DNA of 64,000 nt. It comes from Halorubellus sp034808145. Lineage in GTDB: Archaea > Halobacteriota > Halobacteria > Halobacteriales > Natrialbaceae. The stretch is from assembly GCF_034808145.1 (NCBI RefSeq), contig NZ_JAXHGM010000008.1:1-64000 (forward strand). The letters are read 5' to 3'. Below the pieces are notes generated by a model. It saw nothing but the letters and a program-made list of their open reading frames with translations. It made no database searches and had not been told where the DNA came from. A program made the position numbers and the translations under genes. Position 1 is the first letter of the stretch, and each line of letters opens with the position of its first letter. Shown one piece after another: positions 17,431-24,912 of this stretch.

Positions 17431-20400
17431 CCGATTCTTCGGTCGCGACGACAACCAAGACGCTACCTCGGATGCCACATCAGAGAGCGACGACACGCCA
17501 CGGGAGGAGGGGACTGACGGAAGCCTCGAGGTTGACGCAGGTACGATAGCTGATACAAGTCCGAATCAACAGTCACTGCTTGGCGAAGCGTACGATATCA
17601 CCGAGCAAGACACGGACTACGTAGGGAGTAAGCCTGTCATCACTGAAACGCTAAACGAGGGTACCGTCGCCGGCCCACACATCCGCGAGATGCTCGAATC
17701 AGGCGTCGATACAGCTCCATCACCACTCTGGATTGGGTACGATGAGGATGCCCAACGAGGGTTCCGCGAAGCCCCGCTCCGCTTCGAGTCGCTCTTCCGC
17801 CACATCTGGATCACGGGGACCACCGGCTACGGGAAGACTACAGAGTTGCTGAACATGATGGTCCAGTGGGCGTATTCAGGGTATGGGTTCGTCTACTTCG
17901 ACCCGAAAGGCCGCGACTCACGCGAACTCCTGCGGATGCTGCCCGAGGACCGGCTCGATGACGTCGTCTGGATCGAACCTGGTTCATCCGAGCACGACAA
18001 GACGGTCGGGCTGAACTTCCTGGAAGTCCCCGACTGCGAGACCGAGGAGGAGCGTGAGAACGAGATCGAGAATCGCATCGAGAACCTGAAAGCGATCTTC
18101 GATACGGACGAGTACTGGGGAATCAACATGGAGTCGATCACCGAATCGATGGGTCGGGCAATGATGCAGTCTGACCAGCCGTTCTCGGTGATCGATATGT
18201 ACTTCACGCTGTTGCACGCCGAGCGCCGTGAAGAGTTCGCCCATGATGTCGAAGATCCCTATGTCAGGGAGTTCTGCCTCGAAATTGCGCGAATGGACGA
18301 CGAGACGGTCCGCCCGCTGCTCAAGCGCATCAAGTCGTGGGTCGAAAACTCGGTCATCCGGCGGATCATCTCCCACCGCGAGAGCACTATTGACTTCCGC
18401 GACATTATCGACAACGACCGGATCGTCATCGTCCGGACGCCCGTCGAGAACACGGACATCAAGAAGATGGTCACACTCGGCGTGATGCGAAACCTCTGGA
18501 GTGCTATCCAACAACGCTCCTACGAACACGATACCGATCCAGACCCCTACTTCGTGCTCTGTGACGAGTTCGACGACATCGCGAGCGAAAACCTCGACAT
18601 CGAGTCGATGCTCGCTCGCGCCCGGTCGATGCGACTCTCCGTGACCCTCTCCTCTCAGTATCCCTCGCAGTTCGGTGAGGACACGCGCAAGGCGATGCAG
18701 AACAACTGCGACAACCTCATCGCCTTCTCCGTGAACGACGTCGACGACGCCCAGCTCTTGATGAAGCGATTCCGCGACTACACTGCCGAAGACCTCATCT
18801 CGACCGATCAGTACCAGGCCTGGACGAAACTCCCACTAGAGGGCGGTCGGTACTCCGAACCTGTCCTCCTCCGGACGTTCCCACCGTATCCCCCACTACG
18901 GTCATCGGATGCAGTCGACGATATCATCGAGGCGAGTTTGGACCGGTATGGAACCGACCCGTTGACCGACGCGGAGATTATGCAGAATCTCATCTACAGC
19001 GACGCCAACGAAGCAGCGGACCCGACGAAAATCTTGGCCGAGACAATGGCCGACGCGATTCGCGCTGTCCAAATCCGGAAAGACGTGCGGGAAGCGAACG
19101 GCTGGGTGGATGTTACCGCCGTCGACGAGGAACTCTTGATCCGCCTCGAGAACGCCCATCCCGACATCGACTACGCGGATGACGATCTGCCGGAGATACG
19201 TGATGCATCGCGGTTGATCGACGTCGAGTTACAGGACGGCGATGTCATGACGCGGCTATCCGAAGCCGGCGAAGCAAAAGTCCAACCTGAGACGGGCGAC
19301 GTCGAGTCGGCAGGCGGGTCTGACCACGATGCGGTGCTCGTGGAGACCGAGCGGGCACTCACCGAGCGCGGGTTCAGTGTCGATATCTTGGAACAGGACG
19401 GCAGCGAGCAACCCGACGCCATCGCGACGCACCCAGATCACGACGTCGTGTTTAATATCGAGGCCGAGACGACGACGCCGGATCGGCCCGCGAAAGTCTT
19501 GCAGAACCTCAAACGAGCGCACGACGCAGATCGCATCCCGATTTTCGTCGTTCGCCCAGGTGACCCCGAAACAGAGTGGGCATCACGCGTCGAGAACATC
19601 CTCTCGGTACCGTTGCGAGAGCGGGCGGACGGCACCGAACAGTTCTACAACTGCGACGAGGTCGTGACCTTCGGCGGTGGTGCAACAGCCCACGGTGGCG
19701 TCACCGCTGTTCGACCCTGTACGTCCGACACGAATCGGACAGTCTGGAGACGCAAGAACGGTGAGCGTGTGCTGTCAGATGGCGAGACGGAGTTCGCCCG
19801 CGTTCCAGATGATGGCCCGCTCTCGAAAGATGACGTGCCAGCCTACTACAGCCACGGCCGCGAATCCGGCCAGTACACCGTCCACCAACCCGGCGAAACG
19901 CGGACGTACGAGTCGAGCGAGGAGTTCGAGGCGGAGTGGACACCTATCAAACGGCCGTTCCTCCCTGACGTCGACCTGCCAGACGAGGAGTATTCACGCG
20001 ACAGCTACCTCGTGCTGATTCTGCCAAACGACGGCAGTCCCACACTCTTCCAGCAGGGTACTACTCACGAACTGCCAAAATCCCCGGATGACGAGGAGTT
20101 ATGGCCTGACGAGCACGGTCAGACTGCAGGCTCAGGGAAGGCTGCTGAGTCAGCCTCGTCGTCTGGGTCACGTTCATCAGCAGCGGAGGCAGTAGAAATC
20201 GAGCCAGATAGTGACGGCATCGAGGCGTTCGCAGCGATGTACATCAGAGAAACTGATGGAGCGCAGGTCCCGAAAGCAACACTGTTTGAGGCGTACTCGA
20301 GGTGGACTGATCAGCACGACATCGATGGGACAAACGCGAGCTGGTTCGGTCGGAAGCTTGCGAAGGTTGTTGAGTATGGGGATGATCGTGTCAGAGACGG

Positions 20401-20467
20401 CGACGATCTGGTGACGGTCTACACCGGTATCGACCTAACCACAGACGGATCACAGCTCCTTGAATGA
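17390..20467 (+). CDS. VirD4/TraG-type coupling ATPase with extra C-terminal domain
   Basis: The 1025-residue protein begins MSDRTDREDRIVFDRFF at ATG 17390. A P-loop GTTGYGKTT lies near residue 146 and Walker B FVLCDEFDDIA near residue 390, with SLSSQYPSQF after it, as in T4CP ATPases that bring DNA to the secretion channel. From about residue 645 a separate domain follows: ERALTERGFSVDILEQDGSE, then PDAIATHPD and VFNIEAETTT with PAKVLQNLKRA, which resembles a PD-(D/E)xK nuclease-like fold. A low-complexity Ser/Ala linker precedes the final 80 residues. It has no N-terminal membrane helices, unlike classical VirD4. It is the last gene of the transfer operon. Confidence 0.88.
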   Translation: MSDRTDREDRIVFDRFFGRDDNQDATSDATSESDDTPREEGTDGSLEVDAGTIADTSPNQQSLLGEAYDITEQDTDYVGSKPVITETLNEGTVAGPHIREMLESGVDTAPSPLWIGYDEDAQRGFREAPLRFESLFRHIWITGTTGYGKTTELLNMMVQWAYSGYGFVYFDPKGRDSRELLRMLPEDRLDDVVWIEPGSSEHDKTVGLNFLEVPDCETEEERENEIENRIENLKAIFDTDEYWGINMESITESMGRAMMQSDQPFSVIDMYFTLLHAERREEFAHDVEDPYVREFCLEIARMDDETVRPLLKRIKSWVENSVIRRIISHRESTIDFRDIIDNDRIVIVRTPVENTDIKKMVTLGVMRNLWSAIQQRSYEHDTDPDPYFVLCDEFDDIASENLDIESMLARARSMRLSVTLSSQYPSQFGEDTRKAMQNNCDNLIAFSVNDVDDAQLLMKRFRDYTAEDLISTDQYQAWTKLPLEGGRYSEPVLLRTFPPYPPLRSSDAVDDIIEASLDRYGTDPLTDAEIMQNLIYSDANEAADPTKILAETMADAIRAVQIRKDVREANGWVDVTAVDEELLIRLENAHPDIDYADDDLPEIRDASRLIDVELQDGDVMTRLSEAGEAKVQPETGDVESAGGSDHDAVLVETERALTERGFSVDILEQDGSEQPDAIATHPDHDVVFNIEAETTTPDRPAKVLQNLKRAHDADRIPIFVVRPGDPETEWASRVENILSVPLRERADGTEQFYNCDEVVTFGGGATAHGGVTAVRPCTSDTNRTVWRRKNGERVLSDGETEFARVPDDGPLSKDDVPAYYSHGRESGQYTVHQPGETRTYESSEEFEAEWTPIKRPFLPDVDLPDEEYSRDSYLVLILPNDGSPTLFQQGTTHELPKSPDDEELWPDEHGQTAGSGKAAESASSSGSRSSAAEAVEIEPDSDGIEAFAAMYIRETDGAQVPKATLFEAYSRWTDQHDIDGTNASWFGRKLAKVVEYGDDRVRDGDDLVTVYTGIDLTTDGSQLLE

Positions 20468-20493
20468 CCGCACCTACCAGAACTATGATTGAA

Positions 20494-20677
20494 ATTCAGG
20501 GGAGTAGATCACTGGATGCCTCGGAGCCCGCACCACTATCCCAAACATCCCACGTTAGCCATTCAAATCACCAATATCGGGTTTGTTATCGAGTTTGTTC
20601 AGGGCAGAGCAACCGTTCAGGTCACGAATCTGAGGGATGTTCAGGGGAAAACCGCAGTACGGGGGCAATATTCAGGG
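20494..20677 (+). repeat. Iteron-like RTTCAGGK repeats
   Basis: ATTCAGGGG at 20494 and copies GTTCAGGG at 20598, GTTCAGGT at 20615, GTTCAGGG at 20639 and ATTCAGGG at 20670 lie in the same orientation within the 357-base gap between the coupling ATPase and the primase-like gene. Short direct repeats before a replication gene can be initiator sites. Spacings are uneven (17, 24, 31 for the last four), which weakens the case. No gene was seen in this gap. Confidence 0.35.
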
Positions 20678-20824
20678 CAAATCGAAGGTCAAAACCAACT
20701 AGTATAGAACGGGTTGCCCCCGTTGGACAGGATAGCGAACAGCCTCCCGGCTTGTGGAGTGTTTATCAACATCGTGATAGTGGATGTGCGATGTCTAGAT
20801 GGACGCTCACCGCGAGGGGAATCG

Positions 20825-22102
20825 ATGGTGTCTGAGTCGTCGCTTGCTGTCTCGGTGCTCCCCGAGGGGTTACGTGAGCGCGAGCAGTGGGTGTGCTGGC
20901 GCGAAGAGGAGCGAGACGGCAAGCCAACGAAGATTCCGGTGACGCCGGGGGCTGGTGGGTTCGCGTCGTCGACGGAATCCGATACCTGGAGTGATTTCGA
21001 GACGGCACTCGAGTACACCGAGACAGAGCACGCGGACGGCGTCGGGTTCGTGTTCACCGACGACGACCCCGTCGTCGGCGTTGATTTGGACGACTGTCGC
21101 GATCCCGAGACCGGGGACGTCGACGATGCCGCGCGGGACATCATCGAGCGACTCGACTCCTACACGGAGGTGTCGCCGTCCGGCACCGGCTTCCACGTCC
21201 TGATTACCGGCACACTCCCCGAGGGGCGGAACCGTCGCGGGAGCGTCGAACTGTACGACACGGCCCGCTTTTTCACCGTCACTGGCGACCGCGTCGAGCG
21301 GACCCCCACGCGCGTTGCACGCCGGCAGGACGCGCTCATAGCGATTCACCGCGAGTACGTCCAGGACACCGAGCGTGACACAGCATCCGAGTCCGAGCAG
21401 CGTGATGGCACTGACGACCAGTCAACGGAGACCGATACGGTCGACGCCGGCGTTGACGTCGACCTCGAGGATGAGGAACTCCTCGAGAAAGCCCGGAATG
21501 CGTCGAACGGCGAGAAGTTCGAGCGGCTCTGGAACGGAGACACGGGCGGCTACGACAGCCACTCCGAGGCAGATATGGCGCTGTGCTGTTTGCTGGCGTT
21601 CTGGACCGGCGGTGACCAGACGCAGATGGACCAACTGTTCCGCCAGTCGGAACTCCACCGCGAGAAATGGGACGAGGTCCACTACGCTGATGGGTCGACG
21701 TACGGCAAGAAGACCATCGAGCGAGCGATTGCGACCACTTCAGAGTTCTACGAGCCGGACGCCGGCGACGACACCGCGGACGCCCACGACCCCGCTGCCG
21801 GCTCGTCTCCAGGTGTCGACGTCGGTGACTCGGAGCGCAGCCGTGCGTATCTGGTCGAGAAGAACCGGCTCTTGGGCGAGCGTATCGACGAACTCGAGGC
21901 GACACTGGCGGAGAAAACCGAGCGAATCGACACCCTCGAAGCAGAAGTCGAGCGTCTCACCGAGGAACTCGCAACCCGTGACCGAGAGCCAGGCGATCCC
22001 CAAGAATCGACCCCTGCCGATACTGGTGGGGGCGATAACGAGTCCGAGCCAGCGTCCGTATGGGGCCGGACGAAACGGTTGTTCGGAAGTGACTCGAAGT
22101 AA
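20825..22102 (+). CDS. Primase-like plasmid replication protein
   Basis: The 425-residue protein starts MVSESSLAVSVLPEGLRERE. The N-terminal part contains QWVCWREEERDGKPTKIPVTP, GVGFVFTDDDPVVGVDLDDC, SYTEVSPSGTGFHVLITGTLP and VELYDTARFFTVTGD, the set of motifs found in AEP-type primase/polymerases of phages and plasmids (NrS-1 polymerase-like), with catalytic Asp residues in GVDLDDC. A middle helical domain (FERLWNGDTGGYDSHSEADM) matches the domain that follows in such proteins. The C-terminus (residues about 350-400) is a coiled coil. It follows the transfer operon and may prime transferred or replicating plasmid DNA. An in-frame start at 20714 is less likely. Confidence 0.8.
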   Translation: MVSESSLAVSVLPEGLREREQWVCWREEERDGKPTKIPVTPGAGGFASSTESDTWSDFETALEYTETEHADGVGFVFTDDDPVVGVDLDDCRDPETGDVDDAARDIIERLDSYTEVSPSGTGFHVLITGTLPEGRNRRGSVELYDTARFFTVTGDRVERTPTRVARRQDALIAIHREYVQDTERDTASESEQRDGTDDQSTETDTVDAGVDVDLEDEELLEKARNASNGEKFERLWNGDTGGYDSHSEADMALCCLLAFWTGGDQTQMDQLFRQSELHREKWDEVHYADGSTYGKKTIERAIATTSEFYEPDAGDDTADAHDPAAGSSPGVDVGDSERSRAYLVEKNRLLGERIDELEATLAEKTERIDTLEAEVERLTEELATRDREPGDPQESTPADTGGGDNESEPASVWGRTKRLFGSDSK

Positions 22103-22129
22103 CGTCGAGACCGCGACGTAGCGTTTCTC

Positions 22130-22152
22130 ACCCCCGAGAAGGGTGACGGGGT
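22130..22152 (+). repeat. Leader hairpin, copy 1
   Basis: ACCCCCGAGAAGGGTGACGG continues with GGT, giving a CCCC/GGGG stem around a loop with GAAGGGTGA. It lies 24 bases ahead of the start at 22176 and follows CGTTTCTC. It is the first member of a family of 15 one-strand hairpins in this window. Confidence 0.6.
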
Positions 22153-22175
22153 TTCGAACTACCCCGAAACAACGC

Positions 22176-22679
22176 ATGCATTCTGAGCGACAGCACCACC
22201 GAGACCGTTGTATTGACCGAGAACCAGCTAAGCCGAACGCATCTACATCACCCTGGTCCGACCTCCATCTTTCAGTCCCGAACGACCGGATCAATGCGTC
22301 GATCGTCACCTTCGTCAAGTGTGTTCTCGTCGAGCTTACTCACGAACACGTCGGCGCCGAGGACCGCTCCTCGACCGTCTGGGGCGAGAAAAAGACACAG
22401 TACATCGCCACTGATACGGCCGGCGAGACATTCACGAAACGCCATTTCGACGAACGACTCGGATGGCACGAGCAGACGATTCCTCGTGAGAGGGTTCGTG
22501 ACAACCTGGTCAACCGACTCACACGGGCCGTGTCACTGGCGACGAACCGACGTCATGCTGCTCCTGTCGATAAGCCCCGATACCGTCCGTGTGAAGCCCC
22601 TGCGGCAGCTGCAAAAGGACTCACAAACTGGCAGTCGTTAACCAACAGACGCCCGTGTTTCGGCCGTAGCGTTGGTTAA
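22176..22679 (+). CDS. Hypothetical protein after a leader hairpin
   Basis: The 167-residue protein starts MHSERQHHRDRC and contains VTFVKCVLVELTHEHVGAED and FTKRHFDERLGWHEQTIPRE. The third codon positions are GC-rich in this frame through the central 100 residues, which supports coding. The C-terminus runs into the inverted repeat at 22638-22679, whose right arm supplies the stop TAA, so the last 15 residues may be non-native. No family was recognised. It follows the primase-like gene and has its own leader hairpin. Confidence 0.5.
   Translation: MHSERQHHRDRCIDREPAKPNASTSPWSDLHLSVPNDRINASIVTFVKCVLVELTHEHVGAEDRSSTVWGEKKTQYIATDTAGETFTKRHFDERLGWHEQTIPRERVRDNLVNRLTRAVSLATNRRHAAPVDKPRYRPCEAPAAAAKGLTNWQSLTNRRPCFGRSVG
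22638..22679. repeat. TTAACCAAC/GTTGGTTAA inverted repeat, copy B
   Basis: The arms at 22638-22646 and 22671-22679 are identical to those of copy A with a 24-base spacer of different sequence. Confidence 0.8.
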
Positions 22680-22798
22680 TGATACTGCGATGGGGATCAT
22701 CTTCTGTTGCCTCCCACCCAGACCGTGCTTCCAGCAGTACGTTTGTCGGCGCCGTGAGGCGCGAGGCGCGCCTGCGAGCGTGCCGGAGTATGAATTCC

Positions 22799-23089
22799 AT
22801 GACTGGTCCAGACATCCGTGACGACACAACAGACGATCACGAGCGATTCGAAACCAAACTCGTCGCACAAGACCGGGATGCAGCCCGAGTCTCGACGGCG
22901 GACATCGACGAGACGACGGCACAACGAATCGTCAGTGAACTTGTCGACAGTGATGTCGTCACTCCCGTCCCCGACGAACGGGTTCTCGTCCACGAACCGA
23001 GCGGCGAGGCGTTCAACTCGATCCTCCAACTCGCTGTCTTTCATCGAGGCTGGACCGCCGCTCGTGACGCCGACGAAGGAGGAGAGTGA
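22799..23089 (+). CDS. Small acidic hypothetical protein
   Basis: The 96-residue protein starts MTGPDIRDDTTDDHERFETK. I chose ATG 22799 because GGAG at 22785-22788 sits at a proper distance; ATG 22790 is too close to it. The middle region DETTAQRIVSELVDSDVVTP looks like a winged-helix or swapped-hairpin segment, but I cannot name a family. Its stop overlaps the start of the broken zinc-finger gene (TGATG), so the two formed an operon. Confidence 0.65.
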   Translation: MTGPDIRDDTTDDHERFETKLVAQDRDAARVSTADIDETTAQRIVSELVDSDVVTPVPDERVLVHEPSGEAFNSILQLAVFHRGWTAARDADEGGE

Positions 23090-23414
23090 TGCAACAGACG
23101 CTCTCCGGCTGTGCGTTCTGCGATGTGGTTCCCGGTGCGGACATGGGGAGGCCTACACCTGGGGAAAAGACGAGCGAGTCACGCACCCGATCTGCGTCGA
23201 CTGCGCGATCCAGTCGAGTCTCGATCCCGATGACCGTGACCACCATGCTTGCGACGGGTGTGGACTCGTCGTCGACGCACTTGCAGCGCTCACGCGGTTC
23301 CGGGTCGAACTCGGGCATCTGGAAGGCCCACTGTAGCGGTGTGCACGATGTAGTCCCGGTGGGCCGGCGACGTACTGAACGCGTGACCTCACGGAGCACC
23401 TCGTGGCCGAGTGA
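23089..23414 (+). pseudogene. Broken zinc-finger protein gene
   Basis: The start MQQTLSGCAFCDVVPGAD is in one frame; from about 23142 the same protein continues in another frame as HGEAYTWGKDERVTHPICVD, then CAIQSSLDPDDRDHHACDGC and LTRFRVELGHLEGPL. It then meets TAG (where CAG is expected), reads RCARCSPGGPATY, meets TGA (where TGG is expected) and ends TRDLTEHLVAE with TGA at 23412-23414. One frameshift plus two nonsense codons make it a decayed gene. The cysteine pairs CAFC, CVDC, CDGC and CARC indicate an original zinc-binding protein of about 108 residues, common in haloarchaea and of unknown role. Confidence 0.75.
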
Positions 23415-23485
23415 CGCTTGGCCGAGTGAGGCTCACATCGTACACACGAAAACGGCTAAGTACGTTGGCTCACAATGTACACATC

Positions 23486-23788
23486 ATGAGCACCGATAAG
23501 AAGCGCGTGCAGTTTCGGGCCCCCAATCGGCTCATCGATCGGGCCGACGCACTGGCCGCAGTCCTCGGGGAAGACCGAACAGACGTCCTCGTGACCGCGC
23601 TTCGGGAGTACCTCCAAGACGCCGCTCACGACGACGCACTCACCCAGGAGATCGCTGCCGCCTATTACGACGATGAGATCAGCTTCGAGCAGCTCAAAGC
23701 GCTCGTCGGCGCCGAGGAGGCGGCAAACCTCCAAGTGTTGAAACAGCAGTTGGACGAGGACTTCATCGACGAGGTCGCCGACGCATAG
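23486..23788 (+). CDS. RHH-type antitoxin
   Basis: The 100-residue protein begins MSTDKKRVQFRAPNRLIDRA: a ribbon strand KRVQFRAP followed by two helices (RLIDRADALAAVLGED and RTDVLVTALREYLQDAAHDD), the CopG/Arc fold. The C-terminal part should bind the toxin encoded directly downstream; the toxin's ATG follows the stop at once (23789). Imperfect GTACACA-type repeats at about 23430 and 23475 flank the likely promoter and could be its operator. Confidence 0.8.
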   Translation: MSTDKKRVQFRAPNRLIDRADALAAVLGEDRTDVLVTALREYLQDAAHDDALTQEIAAAYYDDEISFEQLKALVGAEEAANLQVLKQQLDEDFIDEVADA

Positions 23789-24301
23789 ATGTCGCGGCTT
23801 ATCGCAGACGCCTCCGCCCTCGTGAGTCTCGGGATCGTTACTGACGACGATCCTGATCCACTCGCACTCTGTCTCTCCCAGTATGAGGTCATCGTCCCAA
23901 CGGCGGTCATCGATGAGCTCCGAGAGATCGCCTCCTACGATGACGTCCATGGACACGCTGCGTCCGCCGTCCTCGACAGGGTGGATGCATTCACGACACA
24001 GTCGGTTGATCTTGATGCCGAGTTTCCGCTCGATGACGGTGAGAACGCGGCGGTCACGCTCGCGAACGATCTCGATGCTGCGCTCCTCCTCTGTGACGAG
24101 TTCAACCAACTTGGCTTGATCCACGCCTCACTTGCTGATACCCGACTCGTCACGACACCGACGCTGCTCTCGGTTCTCGTTCGAACTGAACACCTATCAG
24201 CTCCCGATGCGCGGCTGCTCCTCGATGCGATCAGCGACGCCCGTAGCTGGGGCGCGAACAGTTACGTGCAGCGAGCTCGCTCATTGCTCGAAGAGTCCTG
24301 A
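23789..24301 (+). CDS. PIN-domain toxin
   Basis: The 170-residue protein shows the PIN signature: IADASALVSLGIV with the first Asp, VIDELREIAS, then GENAAVTLANDLDAALLLCDE with the central acidic residues, and a C-terminal helix region. Proteins of this subtype are found beside RHH antitoxins, as here. It would cleave RNA when freed from its antitoxin. All key acidic positions appear intact, so this is the window's most complete toxin-antitoxin pair together with 2039-2694. Confidence 0.8.
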   Translation: MSRLIADASALVSLGIVTDDDPDPLALCLSQYEVIVPTAVIDELREIASYDDVHGHAASAVLDRVDAFTTQSVDLDAEFPLDDGENAAVTLANDLDAALLLCDEFNQLGLIHASLADTRLVTTPTLLSVLVRTEHLSAPDARLLLDAISDARSWGANSYVQRARSLLEES

Positions 24302-24332
24302 CACCATGGAAGATACTTCGAAGTGATTTGGA

Positions 24333-24662
24333 ATGCCCGATGACGACGCTCTCTACGACGTTCGTGAACGAACCAAGAATCCCGAGCACGCATCAGTAGA
24401 TGACGTGGTCGAACTCGTCCTCGAACGAGCGCAGCATCCCCGGACGGAGCACCGGGATGCACATCTCGACGAGATGATGGCGGCTGTCGTCGACAGGTAC
24501 GGGACCGGCCCTGTCCGAACCGTTATCCATCGCATCCTCGTCGACCACTACCCCTTTCGGACTGCCACGCACGACCTCGAGATGCGTAACGTCGACGGTG
24601 TTCGTATCGGGACAGCAGCCGGCCAGTTCCTGACAGAATTGAACGCGCAGCACGACGATTGA
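24333..24662 (+). CDS. Hypothetical helical protein
   Basis: The 109-residue acidic protein starts MPDDDALYDVRERTKNPEHA and is predicted to be mostly helical (DDVVELVLERAQHPRTEHRD). It lies 31 bases after the PIN toxin in the same direction and may belong to that unit. No motif is recognised. Downstream the sequence changes abruptly to a GC-rich palindromic stretch. Confidence 0.6.
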   Translation: MPDDDALYDVRERTKNPEHASVDDVVELVLERAQHPRTEHRDAHLDEMMAAVVDRYGTGPVRTVIHRILVDHYPFRTATHDLEMRNVDGVRIGTAAGQFLTELNAQHDD

Positions 24663-24669
24663 AATACAG

Positions 24670-24790
24670 TTTCTGAAAGCCCTCGGCCGCTCGGCATCCC
24701 GCGACCACCGCTGCGCGCCTCGTGCCTGCGGTGCTTGCGGGGTCGGGGGACGGCCGAGGCGGCCTCGCCCTTTCTGAGTCCGCCAGCACC
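24670..24790. repeat. GC-rich palindromic segment
   Basis: CCCTCGGCCG near 24680 pairs with CGGCCGAGG near 24752, with further short GC palindromes inside. It resembles the segments at 26494 and 28847 in composition. These may be recombination joints flanking the histidine kinase gene. Confidence 0.4.
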
Positions 24791-24879
24791 CGGCTGTAAT
24801 ATTGGTACCCTCCAACCTCCAACTGACAATTTCGATCGACAGTCGCCACTCACTCGGTGGCACATATATCTCAGGCATC

Positions 24880-24912
24880 CAAGCCTTATACCTGCGGGAC
24901 CAACTGGTTCGT
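24880..24912 (+). promoter_or_regulatory. Promoter of the histidine kinase gene
   Basis: A TATA-like AGCCTTATACC lies about 26 bases before ATG 24913. This spacing suits a leaderless transcript starting at or near the start codon, the common haloarchaeal arrangement. Confidence 0.5.

Noticed and set aside
20489..20707. 72-residue open frame in the gap before the primase-like gene
   Set aside because: Third-position composition does not fit the neighbouring genes, it contains the iteron-like repeats, and no motif is visible.
22213..22641. 142-residue frame overlapping the gene at 22176
   Set aside because: It is Ser/Arg/Thr-rich and its GC pattern fits a shadow of the 22176 frame.
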